This document shows, in pieces, positions 55,713 to 64,000 of a stretch of 64,000 bases of DNA. The notes under the pieces are model-generated. The model saw only the letters and a list, made by a program, of their open reading frames with translations, searched no databases and was not told the origin of the DNA. The stretch lies in assembly GCF_002218085.1 (NCBI RefSeq), contig NZ_BDUC01000003.1, positions 97,666 through 161,665 on the forward strand. The letters run 5' to 3'. The position numbers were made by a program, and so were the translations under genes. The stretch is from Tolypothrix sp. NIES-4075. Its GTDB lineage: Bacteria > Cyanobacteriota > Cyanobacteriia > Cyanobacteriales > Nostocaceae. The first letter of the stretch is position 1; every line of letters begins with the position of its first letter.

Positions 55713-56438
55713 ATGCCGATAGAATCAGAAAATAGCATAAATAAAAGTTCACCTTTAAAGCCTGACCGACCGTATACAACTGTGGCGTTAGCCATGAGTG
55801 CTGACGGAAAAATTTCTGATGTAGCGCGATCAGCTGCGGGTTTCGGCTCATCCGTAGATCGAAAGCATTTGGACGCGCTGGTCGCTCTTGCAGATGGTCT
55901 TTTAATTGGTGCTGGGACTGTTCGCGCAGGTGGGACGCCTTTAAGAGTGTTAGATCCTATCCTGCTTGAACAACGACAAAACCAGGGAAAATCTCCGCAA
56001 CCAGTGCAAATTGTTTGCTCTAGTCGCGGTGTAATTAATCCACAATTAAAATTCTTTCAGGAGCCTATACCGCGCTGGCTACTTACTACTAGCCAAGGTG
56101 CTAAAAACTGGCAACAGCGATCGGAATTTGAGCGCATCTTAACAGTAGAAACACAAACCAAAACGATCAATTGGGTAAATGCCTTTGAGCAATTAGCAAG
56201 CCTGAATATAAAATCCCTAAGTGTGCTGGGTGGGGGCGAACTGGTTGCATCATTGTTAAAAGCCGACCTGATTGATGAGTTTTGGTTGACCGTTTGTCCA
56301 TTGATTTTTGGAGGTGCAACAGCACCTACTCCCGTAGATGGTGAGGGATTTCTCTCTCAAACAGCTCCCCGCCTAGAGTTATTAAGTGCTGAGAAAATTG
56401 AAGAAGAAATCTTTGTTCACTACCGCATAAAACGCTGA
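55713..56438 (+). CDS. RibD C-terminal domain reductase
   Basis: 241 residues matching the reductase half of RibD, without the deaminase domain. Signature pieces: RPYTTVALAMSADGKISD, DRKHLDALVALADGLLIGAGTVRAGGTPLRV (NADPH-binding), ILTVETQTK, LSVLGGGELVASLLKADLIDEFWLTVCPLIFGGATAPTP. It is expected to reduce a ribosylamino-pyrimidine with NADPH in riboflavin synthesis, or a related pterin-like substrate. No riboflavin neighbours are present. Confidence 0.9.
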   Translation: MPIESENSINKSSPLKPDRPYTTVALAMSADGKISDVARSAAGFGSSVDRKHLDALVALADGLLIGAGTVRAGGTPLRVLDPILLEQRQNQGKSPQPVQIVCSSRGVINPQLKFFQEPIPRWLLTTSQGAKNWQQRSEFERILTVETQTKTINWVNAFEQLASLNIKSLSVLGGGELVASLLKADLIDEFWLTVCPLIFGGATAPTPVDGEGFLSQTAPRLELLSAEKIEEEIFVHYRIKR

Positions 56439-57271
56439 GTGATTCGTCAAAGGTAGGTTCAAGGAGGAGCAAGTCAAAATAATTCATGCGGAGTTCAGAA
56501 GGCAGAAGTACGAAGGCAGAGGGCACTTATGAACCCACGTTTAAAAACGTGGGACGCGCGGCTGTGACGCTTTGTATCTCGCTCTACGCGTCTCGATACA
56601 ATTCTTTGTTTAAACTGGGCTTTATACCCAGAACTAAAGTTTTTATTAATACTTCTTTCCTTCTGCCTTCTGCCCTCTGCCATCTGCCTTTCTTTGTAAT
56701 TAATAATTCGCGCATTGCAATCATCATGATTGAACCCTCCACTCATTGAAGACTACTTAAATCTCAATACGGTTCGGATAATGTTTTTTGATGAAAATTA
56801 TAGATCACAAAGACGCGATAAATCGCCGTCTTTACAATAATCAGTCCTTTGTAGAGACGGCGATTTATCGCGTCTCTTGCCTTAAGCGAACCGTATTGAC
56901 TTAAATCTTCTCCTTCTCCTGTCAAAGACGCTGCGCGAACACGCCGACGTTTCTCTACGAGACGCTTTGCGATCGCGAACACGAACGCCGATCGTGTTCA
57001 CCTTTACCCTTTTTTAATTATGAATTATGAATTAATAATTATTTGGTCAAATTGATTGCCCAAGTTTTTGAATTGCTGTCAAAAACTTAACTTTGCAACA
57101 GCGTTTTCATGTACTCTACAAGTTTTTGCAGCACATTGAATAATTCCCATAAATAAATGCGAGTCGTATTTTATCCGAGTGACAACTACGAATCTGTCAG
57201 CATTAACGCTGACTAATAAAATATACTCTTAGTGAATAGCTACTTGACAATTTTATTATTAATTTATAAAC
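56439..57271. other. Long intergenic region with a MITE
   Basis: 830 bp with no gene. It contains the MITE at 56764-56899 and, near 56930-57000, a segment with CGCAAAGCG/CGAACACG repeats. The TVP38-type gene start lies at 57272 with an A/T-rich leader. Confidence 0.75.
56764..56899. mobile_element. MITE with 13-bp inverted ends and 8-bp target duplication
   Basis: Inverted ends TCAATACGGTTCG (56764-56776) and CGAACCGTATTGA (56887-56899) are perfect. Each is flanked by the same 8 bp, CTTAAATC (56756-56763 and 56900-56907), a target duplication. Inside is a second inverted repeat (56811-56831 with 56855-56875) made of the AGACGCGATAAATCG-type palindrome. The element encodes no protein, so it must be moved in trans by a transposase that makes 8-bp duplications. 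Confidence 0.88.
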
Positions 57272-58021
57272 ATGAATCAACGACGACTGAAATTTAAACT
57301 CAAACTATTACTATTAATGTGTCTGGTTCCCTGCTTAATAATAGCCGCCAAACACATCGACATTCACGGACTTGTGCTTACTTCAATCATGTGGGTTAAA
57401 AGTCTTGGCTTCTTCGGTCCAATTGCTTTTATGATAATTTATAACTTAGCTACAGTACTATTTATACCTGGTTCTCTACTGACACTAAAAGGTGGTTGTC
57501 TGTTTGGTGTATTTTGGGGTTCGATTTATGTTTTAATTGCGGCAGTATTAGGAGCAAGCTTGGCATTTTTAATTGGACGCTATCTATCACGCGATTGGGT
57601 TTGCCGAAAAATAGAAAAAAATCCGAAATTTAAAGCAATTGATCGAGCGGTTGCGAAAGAAGGTTGGAAAATTGTCCTGCTCACTCGCTTATCTCCTGTC
57701 TTTCCCTTCAATTTATTAAATTATGCTTTTGGCGTTACACAAGTTTCTTTTAAAGATTATGTTTTAGGTTCGCTTGGTATTATTCCTGGTACTATTATGT
57801 ATGTTTATCTTGGTTCTATTGCAGGCGACTTGGCAACGATGAACATATCTAATCAGCCAAGCAATCTAGAAACTCAAATTGGGCAATGGGTAATGCAAGC
57901 AGTTGGGTTTATTGCCACGGTTGCTGTGACTGTATATGTGACAAAAATTGCTCAGAAAGCTTTAAATGAAAGTATGCTGACAGTAGAAGTTACGGATGAG
58001 ACAGATAAGTTTAAGCGCTGA
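57272..58021 (+). CDS. TVP38/TMEM64 family (VTT domain) membrane protein, copy 1
   Basis: 249 residues with about five helices. VTT/SNARE-associated core: SLGFFGPIAFMIIYNLATVLFIPGSLLTLKGGCLFGVFWGSIYVLIAAVLGASLAFLIGRYLSRDWV, then KIVLLTRLSPVFPFNLLNYAFGVTQVSFKDYVLGSLGIIPGTIMYVYLGSIAG. Half of a tandem pair with the next gene. Members are DedA-related, probably lipid scramblase-like. Confidence 0.92.
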   Translation: MNQRRLKFKLKLLLLMCLVPCLIIAAKHIDIHGLVLTSIMWVKSLGFFGPIAFMIIYNLATVLFIPGSLLTLKGGCLFGVFWGSIYVLIAAVLGASLAFLIGRYLSRDWVCRKIEKNPKFKAIDRAVAKEGWKIVLLTRLSPVFPFNLLNYAFGVTQVSFKDYVLGSLGIIPGTIMYVYLGSIAGDLATMNISNQPSNLETQIGQWVMQAVGFIATVAVTVYVTKIAQKALNESMLTVEVTDETDKFKR

Positions 58022-58071
58022 AGCGCTTACTACGAAAAATAAGTTTATAACACTGCGAAAGTTTTTTAATA

Positions 58072-58722
58072 ATGAACATACAGCCTGTTTTAGCTCAGGT
58101 ATCTTTTAATCTCCAAGACATCTTCAGAAATGCTTTGCAGTCGATTGATAACCTTGGTTCGGTGGGAGCATTTGCTTTTATTGGACTTTATATTATTGCT
58201 ACTGTCGCTTTTTTACCAGGTTCAATTATCACTTTAGGCGCTGGCGTTATTTTTGGTGTAGTTTGGGGTTCACTCTATGTCTTTATCGGTGCTACTCTAG
58301 GAGCAACTGCCGCTTTTCTAGTCGGACGTTATTTAGCAAGAAATTGGGTTGCCCGCCAAATCGAAGGTAACAAAAAATTCGCCGCTATTGATCGAGCAGT
58401 CGGCAAAGAAGGATTAAAAATAGTGCTTTTAACACGACTTTCCCCGGTGTTTCCCTTCAACTTATTAAACTACGCTTTTGGCATCACCGGAGTTTCTCTT
58501 AAAGATTACTTTATCGGCTCAGTCGGCATGATTCCCGGAACAATTATGTACGTTTACATTGGTTCTCTCGCTGGTAGTCTTGCCAGAATCGGCACAGAAA
58601 ATCAACCTACCAACCCAACTGTACAATGGGCAATTCGCATCATTGGTTTTATTGCCACAGTTGCCGTAACAGTTTATATTACCCGCATCGCCAAGAAAGC
58701 ATTAGAGCAAGAGGTTTTGTAG
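58072..58722 (+). CDS. TVP38/TMEM64 family (VTT domain) membrane protein, copy 2
   Basis: 216 residues, sharing most of its core with copy 1 (GSLYVFIGATLGATAAFLVGRYLARNWVARQIEGNKKFAAIDRAVGKEGLKIVLLTRLSPVFPFNLLNYAFGITGVSLKDYFIGSVGMIPGTIMYVYIGSLAGSLA). The pair and the following flavin disulfide reductase (98 bp on) are probably one operon, a combination also seen in other cyanobacteria to my recollection. Confidence 0.92.
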   Translation: MNIQPVLAQVSFNLQDIFRNALQSIDNLGSVGAFAFIGLYIIATVAFLPGSIITLGAGVIFGVVWGSLYVFIGATLGATAAFLVGRYLARNWVARQIEGNKKFAAIDRAVGKEGLKIVLLTRLSPVFPFNLLNYAFGITGVSLKDYFIGSVGMIPGTIMYVYIGSLAGSLARIGTENQPTNPTVQWAIRIIGFIATVAVTVYITRIAKKALEQEVL

Positions 58723-58819
58723 GGGTGGGGTTTCCCTGCCCTTATTTTCCCGGTAGTCTGCGTTAACAGCGCTTCAGCGCTGACTACGATTTACACCCTT
58801 CATCCTCAAAAAAGTAATT

Positions 58820-60367
58820 ATGTCAAATTCAGAACTTCATCAAGTCACAGTTCGCCCAATCGATGAGTATAATCAAACATTAGTTTCCAATGTACATCCA
58901 GCAAATTGGGTAAATCCTGAACCTGCCCATTGTTACGACTTAGTAGTAATTGGTGCAGGTACGGCAGGCTTAGTTGTTGCCGCAGGTGCAGCCGGTTTAG
59001 ATTTAAATTTGAAAGTCGCACTCATTGAAAAGCATCTCATGGGTGGAGATTGCTTAAATGTTGGTTGCGTACCATCCAAATGTGTAATTAGGTCTTCGCG
59101 CTTAGTTGGGGAAATGTGGAATGCTCAAGAACTGGGGATTAATATTCCCAAACATATTGATATTGATTTCCCGGCAGTGATGGCACGGATGCGACGGGTG
59201 AGAGCGGGTATAAGTCATCATGATTCGGCAGCGCGTTTTCAAAAGCTGGGAGTTGATGTTTTCTTGGGTAGCGGTCGATTTGCGAGTAACAATACTGTAG
59301 AAGTTGACGGCAAAACTCTCAAGTTTAAAAAAGCTGTAATTGCAACCGGAGCAAAAGCTGCACGTCCTGCAATTAGAGGCATTGAAGAAGCGGGTTATTT
59401 GACTAATGAAACAGTTTTTTCTCTCATCCAACGACCAGAACGTTTAGCGGTGATTGGTGGTGGTCCGGTTGGTTGCGAAATGGCGCAGGCTTTTCGCCGT
59501 TTGGGTTGTGAGGTAACACTTTTGCATCAAGGTTCGCACATTTTAAATAAAGAAGATGCTGACGCAGCGAAGATTCTTCAACAAGTTTTGAAGAAGGAAG
59601 GAATTCGCTTAGTGTTAAATTGCCAGTTAGAAGAAGTAACAACCGTCACCGATGGTAAGCGGCTTTACTTTTCTTCTAATGGTCATCGAGATTCTGTGAC
59701 TGTAGATGAAATTTTAGTCGGTGTAGGACGCGCTCCGAATGTGGAAGGATTAAATTTAGAAGCTGTTGGGGTGGAATACGATCGCCATCATGGTATAAAG
59801 GTGAATGATTACCTTCAGACGACGAATCGCCATATTTACGCGGCTGGCGATATCTGCATGAATTGGAAATTCACCCATGCGGCAGATGCGGCAGCGCGAA
59901 TTGTCATCAAAAATACGCTGTTTTCGCCTTTTGGTTTGGGACGCTCTAAACTTAGTAGTCTGGTGATGCCTTGGGTGACGTATACTAACCCCGAAATTGC
60001 CCATGTCGGGATGTATGAAGAAGAAGCAAAAGAAAAGGGAATTGATGTGGAGACAATTCAAGTTCCTTTGAGTAGTGTAGATCGAGCGATCGCCGACAAT
60101 GAAGAATCTGGTTTTGTCAAAATTCATCACAAAAAAGGCTCGGATGAAATTATTGGTGCGACTATTGTCGCAGCTCATGCAGGTGAGATGATTTCCGAAG
60201 TAACCACCGCAATTGTCAATAAAATCGGTTTGAGCAAATTAAGCAGCGTGATTCATCCTTATCCAACCCAAGCCGAAGGCATTAAAAAAGCAGCAGATGC
60301 TTATCGTCGCACGCTGCTGACACCGAGAACGAAAAGATTATTAGGATTTTTGACAAAGCTTTCTTGA
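58820..60367 (+). CDS. FAD-dependent pyridine nucleotide-disulfide oxidoreductase (MerA-like)
   Basis: 515 residues. FAD-binding GAGTAGLVVAAGAAGL, the redox-active pair in GGDCLNVGCVPSKCVIRSSRL, NAD(P)-binding IGGGPVGCEMAQAFRRLGCEV, second FAD site YAAGDIC, and the dimerisation domain with the His-Glu-like HPYPTQAEGIKKAAD (the catalytic HPxPTQAE). It lacks an N-terminal HMA domain and the C-terminal Cys pair of true mercuric reductases, so it is a MerA-like lipoamide-dehydrogenase relative of unknown substrate. Confidence 0.9.
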   Translation: MSNSELHQVTVRPIDEYNQTLVSNVHPANWVNPEPAHCYDLVVIGAGTAGLVVAAGAAGLDLNLKVALIEKHLMGGDCLNVGCVPSKCVIRSSRLVGEMWNAQELGINIPKHIDIDFPAVMARMRRVRAGISHHDSAARFQKLGVDVFLGSGRFASNNTVEVDGKTLKFKKAVIATGAKAARPAIRGIEEAGYLTNETVFSLIQRPERLAVIGGGPVGCEMAQAFRRLGCEVTLLHQGSHILNKEDADAAKILQQVLKKEGIRLVLNCQLEEVTTVTDGKRLYFSSNGHRDSVTVDEILVGVGRAPNVEGLNLEAVGVEYDRHHGIKVNDYLQTTNRHIYAAGDICMNWKFTHAADAAARIVIKNTLFSPFGLGRSKLSSLVMPWVTYTNPEIAHVGMYEEEAKEKGIDVETIQVPLSSVDRAIADNEESGFVKIHHKKGSDEIIGATIVAAHAGEMISEVTTAIVNKIGLSKLSSVIHPYPTQAEGIKKAADAYRRTLLTPRTKRLLGFLTKLS

Positions 60368-60379
60368 GGATGCGATCGC
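60313..60379 (+). repeat. 67-bp duplication, copy 1 (end of the oxidoreductase gene)
   Basis: The final codons of the oxidoreductase plus the HIP1 site after its stop (GCGATCGC). It is repeated at 61258-61324 with a single mismatch (CACCGAG against CACCAAG). Confidence 0.93.
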
Positions 60380-60385
60380 CTTAAT

Positions 60386-60799
60386 ATGTATTTTCAATGC
60401 GAAACTAATGTCAAAGCTGGCACTTGGGGTCTTTATCAGTGGTTCTCGGAACACAAAGATAATCTCATTTTTTGTGATGACAGAGAAAGCTTTAAAGCTC
60501 TTTCACCCAATGGCAAAGTGTTTCACTGTATTTCCGAAGATGATAATTTTTTAACGCTACAATATGATGCGATCGCCTACCGTGTAAAGCCTACTCTCTA
60601 CAAACAAGTTGCTACACCACTATTTTCATTTGGCGAGCAAGTAAAAGTAATTAATAACGTTGATAAAGTAGGCATTATTAAAGGTATGGAGTGGCATTTT
60701 CAGCAAAGTGCTGTGATGTATTTTTTGGAGATAGATGGAAAATACCAATCAAAAAGATATTGGCAACAAAATCTCGCATCAGCTAGAATCTCGCTTTGA
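60386..60799 (+). CDS. Hypothetical protein (137 aa), between duplication copies
   Basis: MYFQCETNVKAGTWGLYQWFSEHKDNLIFCDDRESFKALSPNGKVFHCISEDDNFLTLQYDAIAYRVKPTLYKQ... then SFGEQVKVINNVDKVGIIKGMEWHFQQSAVMYFLEIDGKYQSKRYWQQNL. The second half resembles a small SH3-like barrel. It starts 18 bp past the oxidoreductase stop, within the segment bracketed by the 67-bp duplication. Not recognised. Confidence 0.6.
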   Translation: MYFQCETNVKAGTWGLYQWFSEHKDNLIFCDDRESFKALSPNGKVFHCISEDDNFLTLQYDAIAYRVKPTLYKQVATPLFSFGEQVKVINNVDKVGIIKGMEWHFQQSAVMYFLEIDGKYQSKRYWQQNLASARISL

Positions 60800-60813
60800 A
60801 ATAAAGAATAATA

Positions 60814-61206
60814 ATGGCAATTGTTAGTGAGTATTTTGAGGAATTGGAATTTTGGGATTATTCTTATTTTGGGCAGCCTCTAATCAAGAATACGACATTA
60901 ATAATTCCAACTCGTGACATCAGGGTTTATGAAGGGCATCCGTTAAATAATACTGGTCAAACTATGCTCTTGCCCTGTGTTAAACTCGTTTTTAGTGGCG
61001 TTCAAAGTTCCGTGCGCGTTGTTGCTGAATACTTGGGACACCCAAACAGTGGAAAGGGTTTTAAGCCATCATACAAAATTGTTGATAGTTCATTTACGAA
61101 AACCTCGGAGCCGACAAGAAATTTTTTTTTAGAGGGTATTTTGTCAGAACCCTTAGCCTACGTCACCTGGGAGATTGAGAGTGTATCGTTTCATTTGGAA
61201 GTATGA
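60814..61206 (+). CDS. Hypothetical protein (130 aa), between duplication copies
   Basis: MAIVSEYFEELEFWDYSYFGQPLIKNTTLIIPTRDIRVYEGHPLNNTGQTMLLPCVKLVFSGVQSSVRVVAEYL...FLEGILSEPLAYVTWEIESVSFHLEV. All-beta character with no signal peptide. It starts 14 bp after the previous gene and probably shares its transcript. Immunity-type small proteins have this look, but no toxin gene is next to it. Not recognised. Confidence 0.55.
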   Translation: MAIVSEYFEELEFWDYSYFGQPLIKNTTLIIPTRDIRVYEGHPLNNTGQTMLLPCVKLVFSGVQSSVRVVAEYLGHPNSGKGFKPSYKIVDSSFTKTSEPTRNFFLEGILSEPLAYVTWEIESVSFHLEV

Positions 61207-61257
61207 CAAAAGACTTATCCAGCAAACTATGCACAAATTAGAACGAATAAGGCGATC

Positions 61258-61324
61258 GCTGCTGACACCAAGAACGAAAAGATTATTAGGATTTTTGACA
61301 AAGCTTTCTTGAGGATGCGATCGC
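61258..61324 (+). repeat. 67-bp duplication, copy 2
   Basis: Second copy of the oxidoreductase 3' end, now outside any gene, ending with the same HIP1 octamer. It marks the right border of an 880-bp segment carrying the two orphan genes. Confidence 0.93.
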
Positions 61325-61373
61325 TCACCCATCAACCAACAACCATCAACCAACAACTAACACCCAACAACTA

Positions 61374-62114
61374 TTACCAGGGTACAACGCCGTTTTCGTC
61401 AAAAAACCCGCCTGTCGGACCGTCATCTGGTAATGTTGCCAAGCGCACTGGAGCAGTTGCACCCTGCTCTACAGTACGTGGACCCCTATTAGCATTTATG
61501 TCAGTAGCGACGTAACCAGGATCGGCAGAATTAACCTTGATTGGCGTATCTTTCAGTTCGTGCGCGAATTGAATTGTCATCGCGTTTAGTGCTGTTTTCG
61601 ACGAGTTATAAGCCAGGATTTTCATTTGCGCGTATTCATAATTGGGGTCACTATTCTGTGTCAACGATCCCAAACCGCTAGACATATTTACAATCCGTCC
61701 AGCATCAGACTTGTGCAGCAAAGGCAACATCGCTTTGATGACAGCGAAAACGCCAAAGAAGTTAGTATCGTAGGTGCGACGCAAAACTTCAATGTCAAGT
61801 TGGCTAGGTGGTACGCTGTCAACGGCAATTCCCGCATTGTTGACCAAAATATCAAGCTTGCCAAACTCACTTTCGATATGTTTTGCCGCTGCCTCAATAG
61901 TGCTATGATCTGTCACATCAAGCTGCACGGCATGTGCATCAATATTATGTTCAGAATGTAACTTCTCGGCAGCCTCTTGTCCTCGTTTTTCATCTCGTGC
62001 CCCAATCAATACTGTGATTCCTTGCACACCTAATTGACGGGCAATTTCTAGCCCGATGCCTTTGTTTGCCCCGGTAATGAGGGCAACTTTATTTTCCGCT
62101 GATTGTGATGTCAT
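61374..62114 (-). CDS. Short-chain dehydrogenase/reductase (copy near carbonyl reductases)
   Basis: 246 residues. TGANKGIGLEIARQLG (cofactor loop), DVTD, NNAGIA, the catalytic Ser in NMSSGLGSL, and Tyr/Lys in AYNSSKTALNAM. The insertion after the catalytic Ser and the end (VNSADPGYVATDINANRGPRTVEQGA) match SDR carbonyl reductase types. NADPH-dependent reduction of a carbonyl substrate is likely; specificity is unknown. It reads with the next SDR gene (30 bp away). Confidence 0.9.
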   Translation of the reverse strand: MTSQSAENKVALITGANKGIGLEIARQLGVQGITVLIGARDEKRGQEAAEKLHSEHNIDAHAVQLDVTDHSTIEAAAKHIESEFGKLDILVNNAGIAVDSVPPSQLDIEVLRRTYDTNFFGVFAVIKAMLPLLHKSDAGRIVNMSSGLGSLTQNSDPNYEYAQMKILAYNSSKTALNAMTIQFAHELKDTPIKVNSADPGYVATDINANRGPRTVEQGATAPVRLATLPDDGPTGGFFDENGVVPW

Positions 62115-62144
62115 GAGTTAATCCTCAAGTAAAATATTGGTTAA

Positions 62145-62894
62145 TTATCTTTCTTGCTCAGTCGGGCGAATGAGAACTTCGTTAACGTTGACGCGAAGCG
62201 GTTGGGTGACAGCGTAAACAATGGCTGCTGCAATGTCCTCACTCTCTAAAGCTGTCATTGAGCCAATCCATGATTTGATATCGATTTTTGCTTTGTCATC
62301 GGTAATGTGGTCAGTCAATTCTGTTACCGTCGCTCCTGGCTCAATTATGGTAACGCGGATTTTGTCTTGATAAACTTCTTTACGTAGAGCTTCCGAAAAC
62401 GCACCTACACCAAATTTTGTTGCTGCATAAACGCCGGCTTTAACGTTTGCAATGCGACCTGCTGTAGAAGAAATATTGACTATATGACCGCTGCCCTGTG
62501 CTTTCATGAGTGGTAAAACTGCATGAGTTGCATACATCAACCCCAAAAGATTAATGTTAATCATGCGTCGCCAATCTTCAGTGTCTGCACCATCGATCGC
62601 TCCAAGCAACATAACCCCTGCATTATTGATGAGAATATCGACTTTGCCATACTCAGCTTGAGTCTTTTTCACCATTTCCTTGACCTGTGCTTCGTCGGAA
62701 ACGTCCACAGTCATTGGTAGCGCTTGTCCGCCATTTTCGGCAATGTGCTTTGCTAACTCGTCTAAGCGATCGCTGCGACGAGCGGCAATTACCACCTTGG
62801 CTTTTTCATTCGCTAAAGCGATCGCTGTTGCCTGACCAATTCCAGAGGAAGCACCAGTGACGATCGCCACTTTATCAATCAGTTTCTCAGACAT
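62145..62894 (-). CDS. Short-chain dehydrogenase/reductase (YdfG/classical type)
   Basis: 249 residues. TGASSGIGQATAIALA, the Arg-rich cofactor region AARRSDRLDEL (NADPH preference), DVSD, NNAGVM, Ser in NISSTAGRIANVKAGVYAATKFGVGAF with Tyr/Lys of YAATK. It is the upstream member of a two-gene SDR operon. The related sequence of the neighbour suggests an old duplication, but identity is low. Confidence 0.92.
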   Translation of the reverse strand: MSEKLIDKVAIVTGASSGIGQATAIALANEKAKVVIAARRSDRLDELAKHIAENGGQALPMTVDVSDEAQVKEMVKKTQAEYGKVDILINNAGVMLLGAIDGADTEDWRRMININLLGLMYATHAVLPLMKAQGSGHIVNISSTAGRIANVKAGVYAATKFGVGAFSEALRKEVYQDKIRVTIIEPGATVTELTDHITDDKAKIDIKSWIGSMTALESEDIAAAIVYAVTQPLRVNVNEVLIRPTEQER

Positions 62895-63110
62895 GAATTA
62901 TTCTTGATTTTCGTTTTATACCCATAGCTTATAAGTTCGAGTGCGCTCTAAGTCAAGCCTAAATTACACTTTTAGATATATGAAGAATAAAAAATGCTTT
63001 CTTGACAACATGTCTTTGCCCTGCACCTAGACCCGCCTGCCTATTCAATGTATCGGCTACGATATAAACATATAAAATATATTATTTTAAAAATATTTCC
63101 AGGTACTATT

Positions 63111-63893
63111 ATGCCCTCACCTTTTCCAGGCATGAACCCTTATTTAGAACATCCAGAATTATTTCCAGGATTTCATCACTGGTTGATTATTGAAATTGCT
63201 AGATTTATCTCTCCTCTGCTACGTCCTAAGTACCGTGTTGCCGTAGAAGTGAGAATGTACGAAATTAATACAACAAATTCCTTAATAGTCGGTATTCCTG
63301 ATATCTCGGTTATCAACCGAAAATCTAATACTCAGCCAATACAAGCAAACACTGCTGTTGCAGGTCCAGTATCTCAACCCCAACGTGTCAAAATTCCTAT
63401 GCCGCTATCCATACGGGAAGGATATTTAGAAATACGTGAAGTTGAAACAGATATATTAGTTACTACAATTGAAATTTTATCTCCTACTAACAAACGAGGT
63501 AAAGGACGACAACAGTATGAAGAAAAGCGTGGAGAAATCTTGGCAACCCGCACTAATTTGGTAGAAATCGATTTACTACGTAGCGGAAAACCAATGCCAT
63601 TAGCTGAAGATGCAATTAGTACTCACTACCGTATTCTAATATGTCGTGGAGATAATCGCCCCTATGCTGATTTATATGCTTTTAATGTTCAGGATATAAT
63701 ACCTTCATTTCCACTTCCTCTACGTTCAAGTGATACAGAACCTATTATTAATCTTTCTACATTATTAAATTATATTTATGATATATCCGGTTACGATTTA
63801 GTCATTAATTATAAGAAACAAGCAGTACCAAATTTGATAAAAGAGAATGCTGCCTGGGCAGATACATTATTACGCGAACAAGGTTTGAGGTAA
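63111..63893 (+). CDS. DUF4058 family protein
   Basis: 260 residues from ATG 63111; MPSPFPGMNPYLEHPELFPGFHHWLI is the standard family start, so the 21 codons of open frame upstream are not used. Further family hallmarks: VEVRMYEINTTNSLIVGIPDISVI, YLEIREVETDILVTTIEILSPTNKRGKGRQQYEEKRGEIL, LRSGKPMPL. A PD-(D/E)xK-like core is suspected (EILSPTNKRGKG). The family is much expanded in cyanobacteria and of unknown function. Confidence 0.92.
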   Translation: MPSPFPGMNPYLEHPELFPGFHHWLIIEIARFISPLLRPKYRVAVEVRMYEINTTNSLIVGIPDISVINRKSNTQPIQANTAVAGPVSQPQRVKIPMPLSIREGYLEIREVETDILVTTIEILSPTNKRGKGRQQYEEKRGEILATRTNLVEIDLLRSGKPMPLAEDAISTHYRILICRGDNRPYADLYAFNVQDIIPSFPLPLRSSDTEPIINLSTLLNYIYDISGYDLVINYKKQAVPNLIKENAAWADTLLREQGLR

Positions 63894-64000
63894 TATTTAA
63901 TCTTGCGGGGTGGACATTGAGGGTGCCCCATCTTAAAGATGAGGTATACTAGAGGCTCGTAATTTTGCCAGTATTTCAGGCGATAGATATTATTGCAAGA

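Overview
This window comes from a filamentous, probably heterocyst-forming cyanobacterium (order Nostocales). The evidence is a very high density of the HIP1 octamer GCGATCGC, an oxygenic photosynthesis cluster (psbV, a psbV2-like gene, petE, petJ), PEP-CTERM and Uma2 proteins, minisatellite and palindromic repeats of the Nostoc kind, and a long tRNA array of the type known from Anabaena/Nostoc relatives. All functional calls are by reading; no database search was run.

Layout. (1) 1-8.4 kb is accessory DNA: a catalytic-domain-only tyrosine recombinase with two coupled genes, an XRE repressor with two operator-like sites, a series of tiny genes on the + strand, then a hammerhead ribozyme (4989-5047), a further ~180-nt structured RNA, a long IS110-type DEDD recombinase gene and two tandem GNAT acetyltransferase genes. 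(2) 8.4-15.0 kb is a mix of housekeeping and stress genes: a serine/threonine dehydratase-family enzyme, an ABM monooxygenase, KptA, GlsB/YeaQ, CsbD, the TIGR02587/TIGR02588 membrane pair, a DUF1269-ChaB-type protein, a Dps ferritin and a secreted small protein. (3) 15.58-18.21 kb is a minus-strand array of 27 tRNA genes that I can fold plus decayed ones. Only Val and Trp lack a recognisable gene. Its five tRNAs with leucine anticodons all have short variable loops. (4) 18.7-34.7 kb holds polysaccharide deacetylase, HNH nuclease, a histidine-kinase-like protein without the phospho-acceptor His, SRPBCC protein, tRNA-Glu(UUC), a CPA-type antiporter, a cytochrome b6-like protein, a lipase, a TonB-like protein and the petJ/petE/psbV2/psbV electron-transfer cluster. 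(5) 35-42 kb holds a sugar ABC transporter split by a 21-bp minisatellite, two PEP-CTERM proteins and a Uma2 protein. (6) 42-50 kb holds an MFS transporter, accD, pilD, leuB and an IS605-type tnpB inserted next to a PIN fragment. (7) 50-64 kb holds MscS, a decayed ParDE toxin-antitoxin pair, an M48 protease, CrcB, a glycosyltransferase, a RibD-type reductase, a MITE with an intact target duplication, two TVP38 proteins with a flavin disulfide reductase, two orphan genes bracketed by a 67-bp duplication, two SDR enzymes and a DUF4058 protein.

The two most unusual items are the hammerhead ribozyme lying directly between a small-gene operon and an IS110-type recombinase, where it could set the 5' end of a guide-like RNA, and the family of five leucine-anticodon tRNAs with class-I variable loops inside the tRNA array.
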